From Clostridiales bacterium (GTDB lineage: Bacteria; Bacillota; Peptococcia; Peptococcales; Peptococcaceae): DNA of 14,126 nucleotides. The position numbers and the translations under genes were made by a program. Shown here one piece after another: positions 8,443 to 13,114 of this stretch. The stretch is taken from positions 1 to 14,126 of the forward strand of contig QAKL01000040.1 of NCBI GenBank assembly GCA_003343815.1. The letters are read 5' to 3'. The notes beneath the pieces are model-generated. The model made no database searches. It saw nothing but the letters and a program-made list of their open reading frames with translations, and was not told the origin of the DNA. The first letter of the stretch is position 1, and each line of letters starts with the position of its first letter.

Positions 8443-8979
8443 ATGAAACTGACAGTCAAAACCAAAAACATCGAACTCACTGATGCGTTGAATGATTACG
8501 TATATAAACGCTTTGCCAAGCTGGAGAAATATTTTACCGAGGAGATAACCGGCACCGTGACGATGATCGTCGAGCAGCACGCCGTGCACAGAGCTGAGGC
8601 TACTATTCCTTTAAGCGGCTTTATCCTCCGCGCCGAAGCGCAAAGCGGCGATATGTACGCCTCTATCGACGCTATCGAGGAAAAATTGGAGCGCCAGATC
8701 CGCAAATACAAAACCCGTATCAACAGAAAAGCCAAAGAAATTGGCGCTAATGTCCCGACATTCAGCGAGGAAGTACCTGAAAGCCCGGCTGAGGATAAAA
8801 GCGTCATCCGCACCAAACATTTCACCGTGAAACCCATGAGCGAAGAAGAAGCTATCATGCAAATGGAGCTTTTGGGACATGATTTCTTCGTTTTCTTAGA
8901 CGGTGACGCTCATGAAGTACGCGTCGTTTACCGCCGCAAAGACGGCAACTACGGTGTTATTATCCCCGAGCGCGGCTGA
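8443..8979 (+). CDS. hpf: Long-form ribosome hibernation promoting factor
   Basis: Long HPF binds the 30S decoding region and dimerises 70S ribosomes into inactive 100S particles in slow growth or starvation. The 178 residues contain the N-terminal S30AE (RaiA/YfiA) fold at about 1-95 (MKLTVKTKNIELTDAL..., YVYKRFAKLEKYF). A charged linker follows, then the C-terminal dimerisation domain (about 120-178) with VIRTKHFTVKPMSEEEAI, MQMELLGHDFFVFLD and the terminal YRRKDGNYGVIIP. The start is the ATG with AAAGGAGA 6 bases upstream; a longer TTG-initiated reading from 8419 has no support. It is divergent from secA with its own promoter. The long form is typical of Bacillota. Confidence 0.96.
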   Translation: MKLTVKTKNIELTDALNDYVYKRFAKLEKYFTEEITGTVTMIVEQHAVHRAEATIPLSGFILRAEAQSGDMYASIDAIEEKLERQIRKYKTRINRKAKEIGANVPTFSEEVPESPAEDKSVIRTKHFTVKPMSEEEAIMQMELLGHDFFVFLDGDAHEVRVVYRRKDGNYGVIIPERG

Positions 8980-9066
8980 GACAGAGCTTGATAGCTAAGA
9001 TAAATTTTGTTTTTCTTGGTGATTAATTCCTATTATAAAATTTACCAATAAAAAATAAAAAAACTC

Positions 9067-9095
9067 TTGCTAAATTATAAGGAAAATGTTATAAT
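9067..9095 (+). promoter_or_regulatory. Extended -10 promoter of the cold-shock gene
   Basis: TTGCTA (9067-9072), a 17-base spacer and a perfect TATAAT (9090-9095) with TG one base before it. The start of transcription is expected near 9102. The stretch 8980-9066 between hpf and this promoter is AT-rich, and I see no convincing terminator in it. Confidence 0.75.
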
Positions 9096-9101
9096 GTTTA
9101 T

Positions 9102-9120
9102 TGTAGCAGATTATGCTACA
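9102..9120 (+). promoter_or_regulatory. 5'-end stem-loop in the cold-shock gene leader
   Basis: TGTAGCA and TGCTACA pair perfectly (7 bp) around a GATTA loop, at or within a base or two of the predicted transcript start. A stem at the extreme 5' end usually protects an mRNA from decay; a temperature-dependent role is possible. The remaining leader to the ATG is about 25 bases. Confidence 0.5.
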
Positions 9121-9145
9121 GTTTAATCTTGAGAGGATGATTTTC

Positions 9146-9343
9146 ATGCAAGGTAAGGTAAAATGGTTTAACGCAGAAAAAGGTTATGGCTTTATCGAAG
9201 GCCAAGACGGTAAAGATGTATTCGTACACTTCTCCGCTATCGTACAAGACGGCTTCAAATCCTTAGAAGAAGGTCAAGAAGTTGAATTCGATGTAGTTGA
9301 AGGCGCTAGAGGCCCTCAAGCTGCTAATGTTGTAAAACTTTAA
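9146..9343 (+). CDS. csp: Cold-shock domain protein (Csp family)
   Basis: This small single-domain RNA chaperone binds single-stranded RNA and DNA and melts mRNA structure. Its 65 residues are the family's usual length and form one OB fold. The RNA-binding motifs are RNP1 KGYGFIEG (residues 12-19) and RNP2 VFVHFSAI (25-32), followed by the standard GQEVEFDV and GPQAANV strands. The start is the ATG with GAGAGGA upstream; a reading from 9113 would add 11 residues that do not belong to the fold. Codons are those of a strongly expressed gene. It is a monocistronic unit with its own promoter and terminator. Whether it is cold-induced or constitutive cannot be told from sequence. Confidence 0.97.
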   Translation: MQGKVKWFNAEKGYGFIEGQDGKDVFVHFSAIVQDGFKSLEEGQEVEFDVVEGARGPQAANVVKL

Positions 9344-9394
9344 TTTTAATATATAACCCACATATAATATAGTTAAAGATTTAAACAGATGCAC

Positions 9395-9426
9395 AAAGCA
9401 CACCTTTAAGGTGTGCTTTTTCTTTT
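9395..9426 (+). terminator. Rho-independent terminator of the cold-shock gene
   Basis: Perfect 10-bp stem AAAGCACACC / GGTGTGCTTT (9395-9404 with 9410-9419), loop TTTAA, followed by TTCTTTT. Confidence 0.92.
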
Positions 9427-9450
9427 GTAAAATAAGTTCTATTACATTGT

Positions 9451-9486
9451 AAAAGAAAAAGCTGATGAGATAAACTCATCAGCTTT
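9451..9486 (-). terminator. Rho-independent terminator of the dsr operon
   Basis: Perfect 12-bp stem AAAGCTGATGAG / CTCATCAGCTTT (9458-9469 with 9475-9486) with a 5-base loop. On the minus strand it is followed by a T-rich tract (complement of 9451-9460). It lies 27 bases after the dsrC stop and marks dsrC as the last gene of the operon. Confidence 0.9.
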
Positions 9487-9512
9487 AATTTCTGCTTTAT
9501 GCGATATAAAAA

Positions 9513-9830
9513 TCACACGCAACCGGTCGGTTTCGGCAGACCCGCAACTTTGCAGGCACCTTTAGCCGGGCCAGACGGGAACAAGTCGTAGATCTCTTTT
9601 AAGGAGAAGCCGGACTGTTTGGTCATTTTACGGATCATCGGAGCGATGCCGTACTCAGCAAAGTAATCTCTCAAATATTTGATTAATTTCCAATGCTCTT
9701 CAGTCAACTCATCCAAACCTTCTTCTTTAGCTAAATATCTAGCTACATCTTCATCCCACTGGGATAAGTCAATAATAAAACCGTCTTCGTCCAACTCAAT
9801 GGATTTGCCATTCACTTCAATACTTGGCAT
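9513..9830 (-). CDS. dsrC: DsrC sulfur-carrier protein of dissimilatory sulfite reduction
   Basis: DsrC (DsrC/TusE/RspA family) docks its flexible C-terminal arm into DsrAB and leaves as a trisulfide carrying the sulfite-derived sulfur. The 105 residues match the family size. The tail GACKVAGLPKPTGCV has both functional cysteines, CysB (C93) and the penultimate CysA (C104), in the canonical C-X10-C spacing. This separates true DsrC from TusE-like proteins that keep only the last Cys. ITMR-like, WDEDVA and GIAPMIRKM blocks support the fold. I chose the ATG at 9830; AGGTG lies 6 bases upstream, whereas a GTG three codons earlier is part of that site. It begins 10 bases after the unknown small gene, and its binding site overlaps that gene's TGA stop. 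It is the last gene of the dsr operon. Confidence 0.96.
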   Translation of the reverse strand: MPSIEVNGKSIELDEDGFIIDLSQWDEDVARYLAKEEGLDELTEEHWKLIKYLRDYFAEYGIAPMIRKMTKQSGFSLKEIYDLFPSGPAKGACKVAGLPKPTGCV

Positions 9831-9840
9831 GGTAGACACC

Positions 9841-10041
9841 TCACATTTTATATTTTTCTAATTCAAGTTTGGGATCAACAAATTCAGGATATTCGACTAA
9901 ATAAACCCGCAGCATTTCCGCGGCCTGCTCTAAGCCCTCACCAATCCCCAGCTTATACTCACTGGCTTTAGTGTTTTTCATCTCATAAGCAAGCGCGTCG
10001 CAAAAGGCCAGCCATTCAATGCAATCATCCATCAATGCCAT
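9841..10041 (-). CDS. Unrecognised 66-residue acidic protein between dsrD and dsrC
   Basis: I do not recognise this protein. It is short, probably all-helical and acidic. Two cysteines near the N-terminus (C7 and C14, C-X6-C) sit in MDDCIEWLAFCDALAYEM, then an amphipathic stretch GEGLEQAAEMLRVYLVEYPEF and a charged tail. It has no signal peptide or membrane segment. It is a credible gene: a near-perfect AGGAGGGA lies 5 bases before the ATG. It also fills the space between two dsr genes in the same direction, and its TGA overlaps the dsrC ribosome binding site, so translation of the two is probably coupled. The context suggests a role with DsrC, DsrD or DsrAB; this is inference only. No other frame here has comparable signals. 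Confidence 0.82.
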   Translation of the reverse strand: MALMDDCIEWLAFCDALAYEMKNTKASEYKLGIGEGLEQAAEMLRVYLVEYPEFVDPKLELEKYKM

Positions 10042-10062
10042 ATCTATCCCTCCTAAAATACC

Positions 10063-10081
10063 GTGCGGGAATGTCCCGCAC
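10063..10081 (-). promoter_or_regulatory. GC-rich intercistronic hairpin in the dsr transcript
   Basis: GTGCGGGA and TCCCGCAC form a perfect 8-bp stem around a 3-base loop, 22 bases after the dsrD stop and just before the ribosome binding site of the 66-residue gene. No U-tract follows on the minus strand, so it is not a standard terminator. It could stabilise the upstream dsrAB mRNA or set the ratio of dsrC to dsrAB. Confidence 0.55.
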
Positions 10082-10103
10082 AGTAGATCAAGCGATTAAA
10101 GGC

Positions 10104-10310
10104 TTACGCTTTCGGTAAGGTAACGTAAGAGGTACCTAAGTACAAGAACTCTACTTTACCTTCTTTAGCTAATTCATTGACAACACCGTCAATTTCTTTT
10201 TTGGATACACCTAAAGCAGTAGCGATTTCTTTGTTTTTCGCTTTTTTGCCTTCCGGAGCCAAAAATTCCAAGACTTTGGCTGCCAATTCTTCCTGAGTAT
10301 ACTCAGCCAT
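10104..10310 (-). CDS. dsrD: DsrD-like winged-helix protein
   Basis: DsrD is a small winged-helix protein of sulfate/sulfite reducers, shown to act as an allosteric activator of DsrAB rather than as a DNA-bound regulator. The 68-residue product is mostly one winged-helix unit: helix 1 EELAAKVLEFL, helix 2 KNKEIATALG, recognition-like helix 3 SKKEIDGVVNELAKEG, and the wing strands KVEFLYLGTSYVTLP. The assignment rests on fold pattern plus position directly after dsrB; sequence alone could also fit a generic winged-helix protein. It is shorter than the about 78 residues of Desulfovibrio DsrD. I chose the ATG at 10310 because AAGGTGGTG precedes it; an earlier GTG at 10322 lies within that site. 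It is co-transcribed with dsrAB. Confidence 0.8.
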   Translation of the reverse strand: MAEYTQEELAAKVLEFLAPEGKKAKNKEIATALGVSKKEIDGVVNELAKEGKVEFLYLGTSYVTLPKA

Positions 10311-10325
10311 TTTAAACACCACCTT

Positions 10326-10342
10326 AGTAAATATAGTTTACT
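10326..10342. repeat. Short AT-rich inverted repeat between dsrB and dsrD
   Basis: AGTAAA and TTTACT pair across a 5-base gap, just upstream of the dsrD ribosome binding site. It is a weak hairpin and its significance is doubtful. Confidence 0.3.
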
Positions 10343-10370
10343 TCATTTGAAAACAAATTATGAAACCAAA

Positions 10371-11444
10371 TTACTCGGTGAATTTGAATTGAGCATTGGT
10401 ACGGAAAGTCTTCACGGAGAAAGTGAAGTCGTCGATATGTTTATCGGTGAATTCCAATCCGGTTAATTCGAAGAATTTCTCCCAACCAATTCTGTCAATC
10501 CATTCGCCATATCTTTCACCAGGACGAGCATTTTCAACCCAAACCTCAACCAAGTTTCTGATAGCTTTTACCAAACTGTCCCAACGCGGCGGCTCGTTCG
10601 GAATGTAAGGAATTACTAACTTACTGAAAGCCGGACCTTTACGGGTAGTGGAAACTTTACCACCGACGAATACAGCGATACCGTCGTTTTCAGGGTCTGC
10701 AATCGGTAAGGACGGGCAGACGGAGAAGCAGTTACCGCAGTACATGCATTTTTCTTCGTTAATGGTAACGGATTTAGCTTTCGGATTAGGTCTGATAGCT
10801 GCGTTCGGGCAAGATGCTACTACGTTAGGAATCTCGCAGGAGTTTGCAACACCAGCGTCATCTACGCGAGGAATCTTTCTGTGTACACCAACGAAAGCGA
10901 TGTCGGAGCAGTGAACTGCACCGCACATGTTCAGGCAGCATGCCATAGAAATCTTCAACTTAGCAGGCAGGTCATCTCTTTTGAAGTAATCATAGAGATC
11001 ATCCATAACTGCTTTAACAGTACCGGAAGAATCGGTAGCCGAAGAATGGCAGTGTACCCAGCCTTGGGTGTGGATTAAGTTTTTCAAAGATTTGCCGGTA
11101 CCACCTACAGGCCAGCCAGCTTCCTCTAATACGTTGATCAACGGATCAATGTTATCAGGGTTAACTAACAAGAACTCAACATTGTGACGGCTGGTGAAAC
11201 GCAAATGACCGTCGCAATACTGATCAGCTAAGTCTGCGAACCATCTTAAGGTTACAGTACTTAACAAACGAGGAGAACCTACACGAACAGTGTAAAGAGC
11301 GCCTTCAGGACCGACGTGTTTCATAACGCCGACTTTTTCATATTCATGATACTGCCATTTGCCATAGTTTTTCTGGCACATTTCAGGCATTTTGTCCCAG
11401 TAATGGGGAGGTCCGATGTCAGTAGGAGCGAATTGTGCGATCAT
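10371..11444 (-). CDS. dsrB: Dissimilatory sulfite reductase beta subunit
   Basis: DsrB carries the catalytically active siroheme site in the alpha2beta2 enzyme that reduces sulfite in the cytoplasm. The 357 residues include the N-terminal ferrite-like half domain, the sulfite reductase core, and an inserted ferredoxin domain. The siroheme-linked [4Fe-4S] ligands C132, C169, C170 and C174 (HCHSSATD and ACCLNMCGAVHC) have the same spacing as Desulfovibrio vulgaris C151, C188, C189, C193. The ferredoxin cluster is supplied by C212 and by CMYCGNCFSVCP (C233, C236, C239). DsrB-typical LRFTSRHNVEFL and GWPVGGTGKSL are present. ACGGAGGTG precedes the ATG. The start overlaps the dsrA stop by one base (TAATG), ensuring coupled 1:1 synthesis. 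Codon choice suggests high expression. Confidence 0.98.
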   Translation of the reverse strand: MIAQFAPTDIGPPHYWDKMPEMCQKNYGKWQYHEYEKVGVMKHVGPEGALYTVRVGSPRLLSTVTLRWFADLADQYCDGHLRFTSRHNVEFLLVNPDNIDPLINVLEEAGWPVGGTGKSLKNLIHTQGWVHCHSSATDSSGTVKAVMDDLYDYFKRDDLPAKLKISMACCLNMCGAVHCSDIAFVGVHRKIPRVDDAGVANSCEIPNVVASCPNAAIRPNPKAKSVTINEEKCMYCGNCFSVCPSLPIADPENDGIAVFVGGKVSTTRKGPAFSKLVIPYIPNEPPRWDSLVKAIRNLVEVWVENARPGERYGEWIDRIGWEKFFELTGLEFTDKHIDDFTFSVKTFRTNAQFKFTE

Positions 11445-12667
11445 TATTTGTCACCTCCGTTAAAATCTTCAGGATACCAGAAGTAGTACGGGTTCTCACG
11501 AGGATGATTTACCATCTGCGGAATCGGGTCTAATTCAACTGCTTTTAAGAACGCAGCCATACCTTTTCTGTAGATTAACTCGCCGAGACGTTCACGAACT
11601 TTTGCGTTCTCATCCCACCATTCCCAAACTAACTCTAAGAAGTCTTTCAGGTTCTGATAATCGTCCTCTTTGTCCAATTTCATGAAAGGAACGATAACCC
11701 AAGATAAGAATGCGGACTGAACGATAGTAGCTTTACCACCGAGCATGATGGTTGCACCTTTTTCCTGCCCTACATGCAATGCTTTAGGCATAGCATTGAT
11801 GCAGTGCATACATTTGGTGCAGTTCTCATTGTCAATGATGATTTCTTTTTTATCTGCATCGTATTTGCAGCATTGGGTCGGGCAGTAGCCACAAACCAAA
11901 TTTTCGATATCCATGCCGCTTTCAGCATATTTAGCTACTTCAGCCTGATCAACGATGATAGCGTCTCTCCATTTACCGATGATGGAAATGTCGGCACGAG
12001 CCTGAGAGGATACGCAGTCGTTGGGGCATGCGGAAATTTTGATTTTGGATTTGTAAGGCCACATCGGTCTGTGCAACTCAGTCTGGTAGGTCTGAGTTAA
12101 GTTGTAGCACAAATCCAAGCTGTCGAAGCAAGCGTACTCGCAACGGCCGGGGCCGACGCAGCAGCTCGGAGTTCTCAAGTCAGAACCGGAACCACCCAAG
12201 TCCCAACCAGCTTCGGATAAGTCATTGAAGCAAGGCTGTAAATGCTCGGTAGTAGTACCGATAAATACAACGTCACCGGTAGCGCCGTGGAAGTTGGTCA
12301 AACCGGAACCGTGTTTTTCCCAGATATCGCACAAGGTACGAATGTCGTCGGATTTGTAGAACCAACCGGAAGGCTGATTTACACGAACGGTGTGGAACTC
12401 GGTTAAATCAGGATATTTAACCGGATCGTCAGTATAACGACCGATAACACCGCCGCCGTAACTTCTAACACCGACGATACCGCCGTGTTTCCAGTGCGGA
12501 CGTTTTTCTTCAAAAGAATCTTCGAGCAAGTTCAGTAATTCAGTACATTGTTTGCTGTGCTTGGCACTGCCGTCAGCTGCACTTTTTTCGATCTCTTTGA
12601 TGTAAGAAGGCCATCTGCCGTTCTTTAACTCATCAATCATAGGTCTAGCTTTGCTTGACAAATTCAT
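11444..12667 (-). CDS. dsrA: Dissimilatory sulfite reductase alpha subunit
   Basis: DsrA is the partner subunit of DsrB; in characterised enzymes its own sirohaem-type site is inactive or structural. The 407-residue length is usual. Ligands for the siroheme-coupled [4Fe-4S] cluster are C170, C176, C214 and C218 (CCVGPGRCEYAC and SACPNDCVSSQAR), with exactly the D. vulgaris spacing (177, 183, 221, 225). The ferredoxin domain shows CTKCMHCINAMPKAL (C283, C286, C289). The preceding ligand region reads VCGYCPTQCC and contains four cysteines, more than in D. vulgaris. The C-terminal aromatic-rich NPYYFWYPEDF is typical of DsrA. The ATG has ACGGAGGTG upstream. It lies 50 bases after the ferredoxin gene with no terminator between. 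The motif set is that of the reductive/oxidative Dsr family and not of assimilatory enzymes. Confidence 0.98.
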   Translation of the reverse strand: MNLSSKARPMIDELKNGRWPSYIKEIEKSAADGSAKHSKQCTELLNLLEDSFEEKRPHWKHGGIVGVRSYGGGVIGRYTDDPVKYPDLTEFHTVRVNQPSGWFYKSDDIRTLCDIWEKHGSGLTNFHGATGDVVFIGTTTEHLQPCFNDLSEAGWDLGGSGSDLRTPSCCVGPGRCEYACFDSLDLCYNLTQTYQTELHRPMWPYKSKIKISACPNDCVSSQARADISIIGKWRDAIIVDQAEVAKYAESGMDIENLVCGYCPTQCCKYDADKKEIIIDNENCTKCMHCINAMPKALHVGQEKGATIMLGGKATIVQSAFLSWVIVPFMKLDKEDDYQNLKDFLELVWEWWDENAKVRERLGELIYRKGMAAFLKAVELDPIPQMVNHPRENPYYFWYPEDFNGGDK

Positions 12668-12717
12668 ACACCTCCGTAGAATTAGAATATAATAGTTAAT
12701 TAATGCTCATCGCAAAA

Positions 12718-12900
12718 TTAAAACTCGCTTATAGTAATAGCTTCAACCGGGCAAATAGCAGTGCAGGAATAGCAACCCATGCACTCATTCTCACCGACTA
12801 CGGATTTACCGTCCTCGATGGTATAAACGGAACCGGGGCAGGCAGCAGCACATGCACCACATCCGACGCATTTATCAGCGTCAACAGAAACCATATACAT
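12718..12900 (-). CDS. 2x[4Fe-4S] ferredoxin preceding dsrA
   Basis: This 60-residue bacterial-type ferredoxin has two complete cluster motifs, CVGCGACAAACP (C11, C14, C17, C21) and CMGCYSCTAICP (C40, C43, C46, C50). In each half the fourth cysteine joins the other half's cluster, as in clostridial ferredoxins. The start is the ATG at 12900 with AAAGGAG 10 bases upstream; a second ATG two codons later is too far from that site. It is the first gene after the candidate dsr promoter and is co-directional with dsrA. It is therefore a plausible electron donor to DsrAB, or a biogenesis helper. Such a gene is not part of the core dsrABD set of Desulfovibrio; its role here is inferred from position only. 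Confidence 0.95.
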   Translation of the reverse strand: MYMVSVDADKCVGCGACAAACPGSVYTIEDGKSVVGENECMGCYSCTAICPVEAITISEF

Positions 12901-12969
12901 CTTCGTACATCTCCTTTCCAGATTAAATTAGATTGTTCGCAAAAAATCATGAAATCCCAGCAACCTAAC

Positions 12970-12986
12970 ACATTCGAAATGAATGT
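12970..12986. promoter_or_regulatory. Inverted repeat in the dsr leader, candidate operator
   Basis: ACATTC and GAATGT are perfect 6-bp arms with a 5-base gap. The site lies about 70-85 bases upstream of the ferredoxin start and just downstream of the candidate promoter, a position suited to a repressor. No known consensus was matched. Confidence 0.4.
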
Positions 12987-13002
12987 ACTCAAACACATAC
13001 CT

Positions 13003-13031
13003 ATCATCCCATATTTGCGACAATTTTGCAA
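13003..13031 (-). promoter_or_regulatory. Candidate promoter for the ferredoxin-dsr operon
   Basis: On the minus strand TTGCAA (13031-13026) and GATGAT (13008-13003) are 17 bases apart, each matching 4 of 6 consensus bases. Transcription would start near 12996. The 198-base gap 12901-13098 is the only sizeable space in the locus, so a promoter is expected here, but this assignment is modest. A perfect TATAAT at about 13060 on the same strand lacks a good -35 box. Confidence 0.35.
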
Positions 13032-13087
13032 GAGGATTTCAGCAAATTTTGATAAATATATTATATCTTTTTCATCACTTGGCGCCT

Positions 13088-13114
13088 CATTGATAAATTT
13101 ACTTTTTATCAATG
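13088..13114. repeat. Inverted repeat over the stop codon of the DsrN/CbiA gene
   Basis: CATTGATAAA and TTTATCAATG form perfect 10-bp arms around a 7-base loop that includes the TAA stop (13099-13101). It is AT-rich and has no following T-run on the minus strand, so it would be a weak terminator at best. It may be an mRNA 3'-end stabiliser. Confidence 0.45.

Noticed and set aside
8986..9056. Terminator after hpf
   Set aside because: Only a 4-bp AGCT hairpin and a 5-bp TTGGT/ACCAA pair with a long loop can be drawn, neither followed by a proper T-run.
13088..13114. FNR/CRP-type binding site (TTGAT ... ATCAA)
   Set aside because: The half-sites are much farther apart than the 4-base FNR spacing and lie over a stop codon, not at a promoter.
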